A stretch of 64,000 nt of DNA. It comes from Apostichopus japonicus. Its lineage: Eukaryota > Echinodermata > Holothuroidea > Aspidochirotida > Stichopodidae. The notes beneath the pieces are model-generated. The model was not told where the DNA came from, made no database searches, and saw only the letters and a list, made by a program, of their open reading frames with translations. Positions 30,736-43,639 of this stretch are shown in pieces. Both the position numbers and the translations under genes were made by a program. The stretch covers positions 9,705,713-9,769,712 of the forward strand of contig NC_092574.1 in the NCBI RefSeq assembly GCF_037975245.1, given 5' to 3'. The first letter of the stretch is position 1. Each line of letters starts with the position of its first letter.

Positions 30736-31488
30736 CTTTTTAACATTGTATGATTGTGAAGTTTATAATAGTCACCCAGTCAAGACGACGTACTTTTTTT
30801 GCCAGAATTTTGTCCCATTCGCTGAGTTGGAAGGAATGAACGAATTTCAGACAATTACATGACATTTGTTTATCCACTATAGAGACTTTGTACAAAACCA
30901 TGAAGATATGAAATATGATCTACGTATTGTGTCAATCATTTAAGACTAAGTCTCTGCTATGAAATATTTATGGTAAAACTATAAGAGATTTATCAGGGTA
31001 AGTGGAGACCGTTTTGCTGGTGGTTAAATGTATTGTATGCAGGTCATAGTATTTTCTACGTCTTCGTTACGATAAGTATTCTTAGTGGTTATCTTAGACG
31101 TGACATAACTAGGAAGGAATAATTAATTGCAATTGGGATCCTTCAGTTCTTTGGAAAAACAAAGACGAACAAAATAGCCGCAAAGATATATAATGTCTGT
31201 TAGCAACGTATAGAGTATCTTAGTCAGAACGTAACTATATACAAACTGAAACAATTAAACGTTCGTCTTTAAACTACAAGTATATTTGCCTATATGTCTT
31301 TCATGCAAATGCTACGGAATGTTACAGTATATATTTGATGCAGTGATAGGTACCGATGAAGCTAATGTGTACTGATAAGGGTGGTTGGCTAAGGAGGACA
31401 TGTTTAAAATTATTTCGAACCCACACCAGCCCCAATACCTTTCATTAATTTATCTGCTGACAAAAGGTCATTTGTATTAACGTAGGAC

Positions 31489-31490
<2 letters not shown>

Positions 31491-31543
<53 letters not shown>

Positions 31544-31554
31544 CACACACATGC

Positions 31555-31629
<75 letters not shown>
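31491..31629. repeat. (TA)n microsatellite with a CA interruption
   Basis: Two TA blocks separated by AAATACACACACATGCATAT at about 31538-31557. Frames here are artefacts. Confidence 0.95.
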
Positions 31630-31630
<1 letters not shown>

Positions 31631-32684
31631 TCTGTATTTTCCAACTCATCGCCATTTTGTGACGAGATGCTTGTCGTCCGTCTCCTGTCTCCCATCCTCT
31701 CCCTGCTCTTTCCATCTTCCGTTTTTTCTTCCGCTCCCAAGGAAATTATCATATTATTATTGTCATTATAAAAATGTCATGGTTCATTAGTACACATACT
31801 AGCAAGAACAATGGTTTGACAATGTTAGTACTTTAGTACCATTGGCGCTTGACTGTTTGTCAAATAATATCCTATATAGCTTGCAAGCTTTTAGACGTCG
31901 ATTTGTATACAGGATATTCAAACCTTGATGCATAAATAAATATTAGGTTAAGGGTATAGGCCTTGATGTGTTTGCACAGTTACACGTTTGAATGGTTTAT
32001 AACGAATGATGGATTACATGGGTAAGGCATTTTCCGATCTATTTTATTTTTTAAAAGTGACATTTTAATTTCAATCGACGCTATAAATTCACTGACGCAT
32101 GAGCGAAGTCAATTGTAAAACAAACAAAAAATGCATTAGAAATCATGTGCGATAAACATAATATTTGTACACACGCAGTCATGCGATGAACTTCTCTAAG
32201 TAGCAATGAACAGATATAAACACACATTGTCTTGCAACTGCGATACACTGTAACGTAAACATATATGACTTGTTTAGCCGTATTACCCTATCACTTTGCT
32301 CTCTGCTCTAATGAAGTCTCTAATCCTATAATAATGATGGGATCTGGCTTAAGATTACCTGCAGAAATCCATCTTTACTTCGACTGTTTTATGTAAGTCA
32401 AGTCAAAGACAACTTCGTACCGCTTAACATATATACTAAGTTTACTGGAAAGCATGAATTTACATGTTCCAACTAACAGGGCAATTTGTCTGGTGATAAA
32501 CCATATTATTTTTTATTACAAACAGTTAATGATTCTTAATACACAATGTACGCATGCGCGTGCGCATGCTCTTCACAGTTTTGACACACACTTATAACAC
32601 TGTACACTGCATTTGCGCAGACGTATATACCATTAATCGTTTAACCATAGCACTTTAAACCCAGAGGATTTTTTAAATCTAAAT
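31630..32684. other. Non-coding stretch with a GC palindrome
   Basis: AT-rich, no gene recognised. A CT-rich patch lies at 31675-31735. GCATGCGC-GT-GCGCATGC at 32552..32569 is a perfect inverted repeat of alternating purine and pyrimidine. Confidence 0.5.
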
Positions 32685-33055
32685 CAGTGGCGTGCGCAAA
32701 ATTTAAAGGGGGAGGTATACATTCAGGCAGGAAGATGATGACCACTGCTACGTGTGAACACCCCGCTATTTTCAACCTCATATTTGAAAAGAAGAATTTT
32801 TAGAGTTCATGATAGACCTAATTTATAGTACCATAACGTAACACTTTACGTCTATTGTATCATTTTTTATGGTGGGGGTGAGGGGAGGAACCCAACCCCT
32901 CCCCCTATACGAGGGTCGGCCTCAACAACTCCAGCCCCCCCCCTCCATAAAACTCTTCATTCGCCCGGCCCACCCATATAGGTTCAGCCCCTACCAAAAT
33001 CAGTTGGGGCATTATATAAGTTGACCCCACCGTTGAATTTCTGTCCACGCCTCTG
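32685..33055 (-). repeat. Dispersed repeat family B, copy 5 (MITE-like)
   Basis: It starts CAGTGGCGTGCGCA and ends TGTCCACGCCTCTG, so the ends are inverted with three mismatches in 14 bases. On the minus strand it carries GAAATTCAACGGTGGGG, TTGGTAGGGGCTGAACCTAT and GAGTTGTTGAGGCCGACCCT, in the same order as the 9.8 kb copy. No clear 8-bp target duplication is left. No open frame of note. Confidence 0.6.
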
Positions 33056-35939
33056 CCCAAAAAATCTCATATTCTGTGATTGATATGTATAACTTTATGA
33101 TTATATTTCTTCCATGAATTATGAACAAGTTAGACATTAGGGTATACAGTGATAATGGAATCGTTAAATGGGCAGGTGTGTAATAGGAAGAAATATCTAG
33201 TTGTGGATAGTATTGCTCAATATTCCGAACTGTGGCGCCGAATCATGTATGACGAAACTGCAATTAATAAATATTATGAATGCTCGATCTAACACTAATG
33301 ATACACAGCTGTATGTATGTATAGAGCTCTATGATACAGCATATGTCCTCTATAGCGCCTCTATAACCTCTCCCATACATATGAATGAATTTGATCATGA
33401 AATCGCGAGGCACACGGTATTTCTCCTTATCATAACATTCATTTTGAAAATCTTATAAAATCAAGATGGCGTCCTGGTTACTAAGGGTGAAGAGCATTTG
33501 TTTCCACTACCGCCTTCAATAGCCCACATTGTTTGAGACCATTTAATAAACATTGTCATGTTGTTCTGCATCGAGAATATCCGGCTTTGTCCAATAGCCT
33601 ATTGTTCTTGTCACAATAACGATGTTTAGTTAGCCGAGTTTCGTTTGAGTGTTTAATACCATATTAGGTCATTGGGGTGTAGAAGAACTCGAGTGCTGTT
33701 TACCGTCGGATTTACATTGTTTCAATTTTGTAAAATACGGTATTCTTACGTAAACATTGTTATATATAATATATATTATCTACTGTCTATTCTTACTCCT
33801 AGCATGTAAATTGAAAGACAATGAAATCATTGTTTGATCAGGTAACAATAAGATATACCATTGGTCATAATGTACGCCAGAAGAACATTACAACGATCCA
33901 TAGCTGTTAACTAAAATGCTTTCGAATGATACAAATGTAATAAACAACCTATTCATATGATTGCGAAAGTATCGGTTTAGACTCCGGTCAGCCGTTTGAT
34001 GAATAAATGATGGCGGTTTCCCACCTGAATTGAATTTTTAGGAAAAATGCGCTAAAATTTGATTTCTCACCCTATGTAATTGGTGGGCTACAGATGAACA
34101 TTAGACTCAGCCAGCATGTAAGATATAACACTAATTCAGTATAATGTGTGAAGATAAGCTGCCTGCTAATGCCATTGTTCAGCGAAATGTCACTTTCGGT
34201 CAAGTCTTTTCAAACCTTTGTTACTGATCAACCAACGAACAGCTAAACATAGAAATCGGATTGTGTTGAGAAGGAAACGAAAAATAGAAAGCAGGGAGAA
34301 ATTACTTCCTTGTTACACTAATTCAATAATAGCAAAATATACCGTGTAATGATGATTAATGCTGACCTTAGCATATATGTAATGTTGTTTAAAACCCACG
34401 TTAAGTCATTTTCAAACGTATTTTGTTGACCATGCAGGGCGTTGCGTGTATTATATTTCCATCATCCTCTAATTTTGTCAAAGAGACTAGTTCGAAAATG
34501 AGGGCATGCAGTGGTGACGGGGGAGAGGGGGGGCGGCGAGGGGAGGGGAGGGGAGAAAAGGAGTTTTGGCTAAGGCTCAATACCACGGGTCTTCAACCAT
34601 TTGAGTGACAGCATGTTGACAACTTTGGATGTAATTTAAATTTGATATAAAGTTTCAATCTTTACCCCTGAGAGCACCAACATGTTTATAATGTTGTGCA
34701 CAATCAAGGGCATTACGACACATATACTGTGCAAAGTTGTATATGATTTGCACAGATTTGCCCTTAAAGATTCGTGTGTATAGATATGTATAGGAGAGCT
34801 GGTCGATGTATATTTCGGCATACATGCTATGTAGGCTTTACCCGGGCCACTTGTAACATTTACTTTCAAAGTCAAAGTCTTCGGCTGCTTACTATTTAAC
34901 AAGGAAGCGAGTGAAGGGATCGGTTTTGCGAAATTAAGTCTTATGGCTGGCAACACTGCTCGTGTATGTTGCATTTGTTTGAGAAACGTTTAATAAAATG
35001 GGTCATTTATGCTCTATCACAGAGACAAATTTGATATCATTATTGTGTATGCATGAAAAAGATATTAACATTATTATTGGACGGGGGAACTCTGTGAACT
35101 GTTAGACTTGACCCAGATAAATGGATGAAAATAATTTTAACCCACTATCCCACCCCACCCCCCAAATATTCAAAAGTAACCATAGTTGTAGAATTGAAAC
35201 CAATAAGGAGTGTACCGAACAAACGGCTATAGATAATGCAATAACCATACGGCCACTAACAAGTAGTGTCTCGTATCAAACATTGATTGATCTATAGTCC
35301 ATTGTACAACCGTGTGAAGCACACGGTTATGTATTGAGCGGAAACAGCCAATAATAAAAGTGCATAATTTACAAAATATATACGTGTGTACATGTGTCCA
35401 TGAACAGGAAAGCAAGTTTCCTTGGCCATACGTTATATACTTGTCATTTTTATATATATATATACATATACATTTATTGATTCTTGGTTCACCTTGCATG
35501 CATTGTCGGTCATTGTTCAATTTCAAATTTATTTGTCACTGGCATGATTCTTTAAAAAAAAACATACACAGGAGGCGGAGCAGGGGCGGAATAGGAAGAA
35601 AGACAATGGCGGCTGAACAGGGTTCAATTTGGTAGGTCAGGCGAGGGGGGGGGGGGGGGCTGGGGTAGATTACAAACTTCGAGAGGAAGTGGGATATTGT
35701 GACAAACCAACAAAAAAAACAATTCAAAACGCAATGAAATATAGGATATTCTTTTTAAAATTTCAAAGCTGAGACCCCATGATTTGTGTTTCTAGTATAT
35801 CTATGTATGGATAATGCTGACGGTCTTAAAATCGCTTCGAGCCAGTATAATATATACTACATTGTGGTAGGCGAGTCTTATCCTTACTTACACAATTCCA
35901 TTACTATACGTACTGAGTGTGCGCAGTTCTGTTCTTGAT
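33056..35939. other. Non-coding stretch with a G-rich tract
   Basis: No gene recognised; the longest frame is 112 codons on the minus strand (34636..34974) without recognisable features. A G-rich run at 34517..34556 with several GGGG blocks could form a G-quadruplex. A poly-G run lies at 35646-35660. Confidence 0.45.
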
Positions 35940-35963
35940 AATATATTTATATATATATATATT

Positions 35964-36005
<42 letters not shown>

Positions 36006-36017
36006 TATAACTATATA
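35940..36017. repeat. (TA)n microsatellite
   Basis: Alternating T/A with ATTTATATAAATATAT interruptions. Confidence 0.9.
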
Positions 36018-36684
36018 CCGTGTTTGCCAGTTATTACAGACGTATATAACAACATGATTACATTTCGAATAGAGAAAAAAAAATGACATTTTGATTGAAA
36101 ATGATTTGCCGATAATCCTTCTATTTCAATGTTCCACGCGACCTCCCCCATCATCCGTTGCTATGCGTACAATATTTATCGGAGGCGACTAAAAAAAACA
36201 TGACATTGTACCCTGGAGGTCAAAATGTCTTCAGAAATATATGTACCATGAAAAGATCTTACTTTTCTAGGGTTTATAATCAAGATTATGTTAGGTTGGC
36301 AAGGTTTTTCTTTTGCTCTGCCCATTGAAGAGGAAAACGAAGGACATTGAATCACCTTATTTTGTAAACATTTTGTCACGAACATTATTCTTAATATTAT
36401 TTTTGCTTTCGTGTCTTCCTTTGTCTTCTCAACGAGCATTGAAATATACAATTTGCGATACAGCGATATTCACGTGACGTAAAAGTAGGCGCATTTGGTC
36501 TAGACTTGCATATAGTTTAATTATGATACTGGTTTCCTTTGTCGTAGCATTGTCGGTCACATAATTCTTCAGCATGGAAATGGTTGCTCCTACTATAAAG
36601 TGCTACGTCATTGGCCTAATTTTACTATAATTAAAAAGTTTATAGCATTTCACTTTCACTCTCTCTCTTCGTTAATCTGTTCAG

Positions 36685-36773
<89 letters not shown>
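36685..36773. repeat. (TA)n microsatellite
   Basis: About 90 bases of TA repeat with single interruptions, followed by a short (AACATAT)n/(AAACAAAT)n stretch to about 36806. Confidence 0.93.
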
Positions 36774-36777
<4 letters not shown>

Positions 36778-36806
36778 ATATAAACATATAAACAAATAAA
36801 CAAATA

Positions 36807-38504
36807 GAAAGGAATTTCTACATTGACAAAAGCTGAATATATAAACCCTCATGATTTAGTTGCAGAATTTAGCAACGAATATTTAAGGAAATCATCCTCT
36901 GCAATCAGAATATGAATATTCAGTATTTAAATAAAGAACCTGATTGGACGAGAAGATTACGAACAAAAAATAGTAGAGCAGTGTTTCCTTCTGGAAGTTC
37001 CAGATTCAAACAAGTGACATTTGATATGAATACTGTACTCTATTCCAGGCTTGTAGAGAGCTCTTAGTCCTATATACTCACAATGTAGTCTATATGTTGC
37101 CTGTTCTCGTAAACGTTCACCCACCCTTCACCCCCCACCCCGACCCCCACATTGCATTGATTTGTACTCATACAAATATGGATATCTAGCGCAGGTAGTT
37201 GTACAATAGTGCGCCTAAGTCCATCTATCTCTTACTCGTGTCAATAGGAATTCTTCCTTGTACTCGCCGTATACTCATGTTGTTACATTATAATCCTATA
37301 TACTGCAAGTCTACACCAGTATCTATATCAAGTGCCAGGTTGGAGCAATGCCATTGAAATCGTCATCTTACTTACACTAAGACTATATTTGAGCGACGTC
37401 CGTGTACCCTCCCCTCACCCCATATCCCACCCAATAAAGACTACAAGCATGCATGCTCCTTGGAAGATGATGTATGGATCTACGTCCTCCACAGAGGATT
37501 GCCTCTATCTTTCAGACGCCAGTGAAAATGATATACCTTACGTGACGTAAGGTATATCGTCACTGTATATAGACACACATATACTGATACAACGCCGATT
37601 GTAACTATGTCGCTGTTCGAAGGTTAGTAAAGATGTAAAAACAAAGCGGCCTCTTGAGCTAAATTTTAATTTGTAATGTTTCTGCTATATCGTCTTCTAT
37701 ATAGAAAGAGTTTGTAATTTACGAATTGTCCAAACAGGGAAAACAAACATTGAATTCTAAGCCTGCAGACACATTTCCCTGTTTCCCCTCATTTTTGTTT
37801 AATATAAGATGTGTTATGATCTTCCGAAAGTGACTTGCCCGTTGCTGAGCAAAGACTACCGCATTTTGGTTTTGCCCGCGAGCTTAAACAAAAAATCTCA
37901 TTTGCTCTTCCAGAAGTGTGTCTTCCTGAATCATATGTGATTTAAAGGAGTCCCTTGTACTGAGAGAGAGATGTAGAGAGATAGAGAGATGGAGAGATGG
38001 AGCTTCATTATACTATAGAGCAAACTGTGCTCTACAATCGACAATATATCACATATTTGGTGCATATTAATAGATACGAACAATTTAGCAATTTTGTCTT
38101 TTGTAACTCAATGAACGTATAGTATCATCAATTAAGGAATAAACAATAAAACGAAAGATTAACAAGATAAGGCTATAATGTTAATTCCCTTATTAAATAT
38201 ATACGTGTCGCATTGTTAGTTAATTTGATTTTTTTGTTATCACTTTGTTCCCATGCAACCTTGCATTCTTTTAATTATTTCTTTGAAATGTATTATTTTA
38301 GCCTAAACTTTAAGATGCATGCACGGAACGTAGACATTATAAACAGTTAACCGTGTACTAATAAAGTATGTAAACTTCTTGAATGTTCGAATGTCTTGAT
38401 ACTTTTAAAATGATTCTTTGATTGATGATTTCTCTAGCTACCCAGATGGGTCCCTATTTTAAGCTGGTGTGTTTATAATATACTCAAGCTTACAATCTAC
38501 TCAA
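36807..38504. other. Non-coding stretch with a perfect palindrome
   Basis: AT-rich, no gene recognised. It contains the palindrome at 37530..37558 and a GA-rich tandem patch at about 37963-38002 (GAGAGAT-type units). Confidence 0.5.
37530..37558. repeat. Perfect 14+1+14 palindrome containing TGACGTAA
   Basis: GATATACCTTACGT, then G, then ACGTAAGGTATATC. The centre reads TTACGTGACGTAA, overlapping CRE-like (TGACGTAA) words. Outer AGTGA (37521-37525) and TCACT (37560-37564) also pair across small bulges. It could be a transcription factor site or a cruciform-prone sequence. Confidence 0.85.
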
Positions 38505-38660
38505 GATAGATAGATAGATGATTTATTCAGCCACATGCATAAAAATACAATGGAAATTGTTCAAACACAAGAGCTCTAAAACAGACATGAAATTGAAAAC
38601 GCATAACGATGAAACACATGTAAAAAGTGATATTGCATGAGTAATAAATACCGATTTCGG
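38505..38660 (-). mobile_element. LINE-like 3' end with AATAAA and (ATCT)n tail
   Basis: Read on the minus strand, a T-rich segment leads to GTGGCTGAATAAATCATCTA and a short ATCT repeat (38505..38520). An AATAAA (38522..38527) directly before a simple-repeat tail is typical of the 3' end of CR1/L2-like retrotransposons. No reverse transcriptase coding is seen, so this would be a heavily 5'-truncated copy. The frame over this region is unrecognised. It adjoins the left arm of the large inverted repeat. Confidence 0.4.
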
Positions 38661-38665
38661 TTGAA

Positions 38666-38777
38666 TTCCCATGTTGGTGGGTAGCGGGAAAGATCTTATA
38701 AGACCTTTACTGAACAGTACCTGCACATAAGAAAATGAATATAAAACAACCGACGGAAGAACACACTGTGTATAACC
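38666..38777 (+). repeat. Left arm of 112-bp inverted repeat
   Basis: Begins TTCCCATGTTGGTGGGTAGC and ends CACACTGTGTATAACC. It is the reverse complement of 38889..39000 with one mismatch (C against G at the CCTGCACA/CCTGGACA position). A weaker match continues about 19 bases outwards. Confidence 0.95.
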
Positions 38778-38888
38778 ATCTAACGTAAAGTTCACAAATG
38801 TTATGAAATCAAATAATTTATTTCACTTATTTGTGGTGTATGGTTTCACTGGATATTCAGCGGTAGTATAGTCGCACAGTATAGCTAG

Positions 38889-39000
38889 GGTTATACACAG
38901 TGTGTTCTTCCGTCGGTTGTTTTATATTCATTTTCTTATGTCCAGGTACTGTTCAGTAAAGGTCTTATAAGATCTTTCCCGCTACCCACCAACATGGGAA
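38889..39000 (-). repeat. Right arm of 112-bp inverted repeat
   Basis: Begins GGTTATACACAGTGTG and ends CACCAACATGGGAA, pairing with 38666..38777 around a 111-base spacer (38778..38888). Confidence 0.95.
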
Positions 39001-39057
39001 TACAAACGTAATCGTGTTCGCCCAACAGAGTTATCATGAGGGTGTCATCCAAGCATT

Positions 39058-39086
39058 CTAGAGCTTGTCTAGAGCTTGTCTAGAGG
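39058..39086. repeat. Short tandem repeat, 11 bp x 2.6
   Basis: TCTAGAGCTTG is repeated twice with a third partial TCTAGAG. Confidence 0.85.
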
Positions 39087-40084
39087 TGTCAAATAAAAAA
39101 TGAAAATATTCTTTTCCTATTCAATAATTGTTTACGTTGCTCTCCATATTAACTCGATTAAAAATCACCTCAAAATCCATTGAAATCAAGTGAATTACAA
39201 AATAAATCCTACATAATATGATAATACTATACATAGATCGAGCGAAAACGACACAGAATATTACCATCATGCCACTTTGAACAATAGAACCGATCACCCG
39301 AAGACGCTTCAAATTAAGTATTGCCGAGTATTCCCGGTAGAGTTGGGTAATATTCTCCTAAAGTAAAGAATATATCATGATATTAAAACGCATTACAATT
39401 ATTCCAATTATTGGTATACAGATGAAGACACAATATTTGAACGAATTCAGGTATATTTTATTCGTGAAGAAGGGAAGTATATATTTTAATTTTGGCTCGT
39501 TCATTTATAAGTCGTGTTATTTCATTCTTTTATAATGCCGTATATGTTGTAAAGAACCTCGAAAAGACCTAATATGCGGAATCTCTTGCATAATTAGGAG
39601 AGTGAAAAAACTTAATGCGGCGACCACTTCTTTCATCTTATATAACTTGACATCATCTGTTTGAGTGAGCTTCCTGCCAAAGCGTAAAGCCTTGCAGCGC
39701 AACTATAGTAATAAATATCTGAATTGTTGTGTTACAACATATATAGTCACAGTTCATCTCTGTTGGAAATGAATGTATATCTTTGCTTTTAAAAAGTGTG
39801 GTGTCATTCTGTACAAGGCATGTATGTAATATGACCACATAACTGAATGTCCCGTTATCTACAGGAGACTTTATTAGTGTGTATTGCAACAACTGCATGT
39901 GGGCTTCAAATGAGCCATTAAATGATTGGTAGGCTAACCGTTTATTTCAATATACAGAAGAAAAAAAAATCAAGTTGTATTCGACAAAGAGATGCAGTTA
40001 TATTTCAGTAAAGCCCTCTTTCGTATATAACTTGACAAAGCATCGTAGATGTTGTTTGATGGTTTGTAGTACCATTAAACCTAT

Positions 40085-40087
<3 letters not shown>
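39087..40087. other. Non-coding stretch, nothing recognised
   Basis: AT-rich; frames of 61-81 codons have no recognisable features. Confidence 0.5.
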
Positions 40088-40163
<76 letters not shown>

Positions 40164-40164
40164 C

Positions 40165-40200
<36 letters not shown>

Positions 40201-40232
40201 GTATATATATATACATATATATATATACATGT

Positions 40233-40270
<38 letters not shown>

Positions 40271-40294
40271 TTATATATATATATATGTATATAT
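40088..40294. repeat. (TA)n microsatellite
   Basis: About 207 bases of TA repeat, the right half broken by regularly spaced TAC/TGT interruptions, ending in an ATT repeat to about 40311. Confidence 0.95.
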
Positions 40295-41128
40295 TATCAT
40301 TATTATTATTAGACAAACAGTAGAGAAATAAGATTTGACAAAAAATTGACATTACATGTGGTTTTAAATATTAGGAGTCATATCGTATTTTTCTGTTTTT
40401 GTCTAATAATATTTTCTTTTGGAGTACTCATTTAAATATATTTCAATATCATAGCTGCAATATGTGATTCAGTATATGCATTCAAGTCTATTTAAATCAA
40501 TTTAACAAGCATACATTTAATTTTACATAATAGTTGAAATGCTGATATGTGGCTGCATTATTGCTATTGCTGGTTGTACAGTTTTTCTATCTGTTTGCGA
40601 CATTACAAAGGATTTTTTTTTTCATTTGTACACGTATAATAGACTATACTTCGTTCACATGTTCCAATGTCGTAATTAATAGGTCAACATGATTTGAAAA
40701 TGATAGTTTTAATGACGTAGCTATTACCTTAGCAACGTTTTGGTTTTTATGCTTGATGTCTGAAATGTCTTTGAAATGAAAATAAAAGGTGGGCGCGATG
40801 AATGACTATGATTGTAAAAGTTTGCAGATATGCCACAGAACGAATGGAAAGAAAATGCAAGGCGAGACAATTTCAGGACGAAACAAGGGCAAAAATGTGC
40901 AGTTATTTTGTCAGTATGTGTGTTTGCCGCCGACGTTTGCATTATTGTGTTTGTAACAATAGTTTGGCAAATGTCCAAGTTGTTGGCTGAGAAAGATAAA
41001 GGTCAGTTGTCACTTAAAGGACAGGAGACAATTAAGAATATGACATTGTCTCTCAGTAACCGTTAGTTATATTATCCCACCCAAGCCGAAAAGGTGTGAG
41101 CTTATATTTGTTCTAAACATGTAGCATG

Positions 41129-41176
41129 TTATGCATTTATATGCCAGGGTGTTATAACACACTAACACGTGTTATG
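41129..41176 (+). repeat. Left arm of an imperfect inverted repeat
   Basis: TTATGCATTTATATG, a 5-base insert, then GTGTTATAACAC and TAACACGTGTTATG. It pairs with 41358..41399. GTGTTATAACAC (41149..41160) is itself a perfect palindrome. Confidence 0.75.
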
Positions 41177-41357
41177 TTTTGGGAGCATGCGAGAGCTAGA
41201 TATGTTAAAGGTACAATACAGTAAATCGTAGTGGTATTATATATATATATTTTTTTTTTAATATTTTTATATCATATAAAAAAAATATATATATATTTTT
41301 TTTATATAGGCCTATATATATAGTTTTAACACAGGCCGCAATAAAATGTGCATCTAG

Positions 41358-41399
41358 CATAACACGTGTTATCATGTTATAACACATATAAATGCACAA
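41358..41399 (-). repeat. Right arm of an imperfect inverted repeat
   Basis: CATAACACGTGTTATCATG, then TTATAACACATATAAATGCA. The 181-base interior is A/T-rich and partly self-complementary (TATATATATTTTTTT near 41238, AAAAAAATATATATA near 41279), so the whole segment could fold as one hairpin. It may be a MITE; no clear target duplication was found. Confidence 0.7.
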
Positions 41400-42235
41400 T
41401 CTCAAGTCGAAAACGCTATTTTAAGCAACTGTACATTTCGGTTCGGGTGATTATCCTGTGTATACCCTGATTACATCGACAAGGTATTTATAATGCTTTA
41501 TTACAAATGCACGATTACCATGACTGATTAATGCTCAGGGTAATAGATCCTGTCCTGGTGAGAGCTTTTGAAAAGCTGAGATGCGACATTTATTGTACAT
41601 GTCGCTCCAAATTAATTAGGGGAAACTATTTAGTATATGCTAATATTATTGTTTCTGATTGATTGGGAGGGGTTGTACACGTACGCTCGTGGGTTGTGTA
41701 AAACTCATAGAATAAAGCAATAAATAAGCTTCTTTATACTTCTTTCTCGATGTGTATAATCATCTGCATTTACCAGCCGTTGATATAATGAGAGAAGCAA
41801 GCAGGCTAATGGTGCACGGTGTTTATCATGGTTGTCATACCAACGGAAAGGTAAACTGCTTTTACTGTCCATTTATTGGTACCGTTAATTGTTTCCGTAA
41901 CTATATAATTCACCGCGTCGTTTGTTAAATCCTGAGGAATGTACCTTACAATGCGGAACAAACATGACAGACCGCATCTCGACTTAACGTTTTAACTAAT
42001 TCATTATTTCTATAGTCGAACGCACTTACAAATGCATAACTGTCATCAAAACACGTGATGTGTCGCTATTTCTCTCTTTCTCTAACTCTGTATATTCCAC
42101 AAGATATCATTAATTAGAATTCTGACTGCTTACATTTCCGCTTTCGGTTTTTACTTAAATTGTATTTGATCTATGGAAATGATACTGCAATAGGTGATAA
42201 TATAGACACGCTATTGGAATAGCGACTTTTAATTT
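41400..42235. other. Non-coding stretch, nothing recognised
   Basis: AT-rich, no frame of note and no repeat recognised. Confidence 0.5.
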
Positions 42236-42425
<190 letters not shown>

Positions 42426-43349
42426 AATATATGTAACCATAGCGTCAATCAATTGATGAATAGGTAATCGCGTACGAACAGACGTGTCGTCGACATAACA
42501 GCAGAGTCTGTCTGTTAATGGAACGAAACAGAAAGCATTGGTTGGTATAGTGTTTCTACATATATATTATGAAGATAGCAATGTGCCTGTAGTGTAAATA
42601 TACCAAACGCTTGATAGATGCGTTGACCGATCACATTGTTCAAAGCTCGAGTTCGTTTTGTTACTATGTTCTATATTTTTTGCAAAGACATTGGTTCGTA
42701 TTAGCATAATCTTGATATTGTTGTAGCTGTTGTTATAGAGAACAGAAAGAGAGAGAGAGGTGTTTCAGTTGTTATTTTGATTGTATACATTTTATTGTTT
42801 TCACCTTGTACGTTTAATTAAAGAATTGTTTTTTATTACACAAATTTCCCCCTCCTCATAGATCCCGAAAAAGATTTACAAACATTGGTATAATGGTCTT
42901 CGTACCCAGAGCGTTAAGCCTGTACTTAACAACTTTAACAATATTTAAATATAGAAAAACATACACCATATTGCAAGTAAAACTCGATAAGCAATTACAG
43001 AGTGAAGCACACAGAAGCATCAATCATTGAAACAGTGCAATCACCATGGTAATTTAAGAACACATAAACTGCAACAGGATTAGCATTAGTATTACCATAG
43101 ACATTGCGAAAGTGTAAATAATGTACGTATATAATGTTCTGAAAGTACCTGAATCTATTTTAGCAGTTTTGTGTCATTAGCCCCCTTAAACTCATGTTAT
43201 TTAATCAAGTGATAAAGCTGCTTTCATCATTGGAACGGGGAAGTATAAAGTACTTCACAAATTAATGTAGTCAATTAAAGGGGGAAGGGTTAGCAAACTG
43301 CTTATCTACTGCAGCTGCAAAAAGCATGTGTAGGTTAATTTGTTAAAGT

Positions 43350-43425
43350 TAGAGGGCCTGACATTTCGATCCTAGCAGGATCTTCTTCAGAGGCTTATTG
43401 AAAACGAAAACAAACTAAGAACATA
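43350..43425. repeat. Possible retroelement-associated repeat fragment
   Basis: The segment AGGGCCTGACATTTCGATCC followed by TAGCAGGATCTTCTTCAGAG resembles a word string that I recall from repetitive DNA of several marine invertebrates. It may belong to the same element as the tail at 43812..43870. There is no second copy in this window to test this. Confidence 0.3.
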
Positions 43426-43639
43426 CTATATATAAAAGACACAGATGTACCGACAGATAAATTGGACAAATGAGAAACGATTACACCAAGAATAGACCCA
43501 ACAAAGGAGAGGCAAGATGGAAAGAAAGAGCATTGATAGCATTAAGGGTTGTAGTCGAGATGAAACTTTTCAGGCAAATGCATGTTAAGGATCTCTGCTA
43601 ACTTTGTTCCACTTTTTGGGGGGGGGGGGGTTTCTCTGC

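Noticed and set aside
31449-31790. A coding exon with Ser/Pro-rich sequence beside the TA repeat
   Set aside because: The frame is mostly TA repeat plus a CT-rich patch, with no domain.
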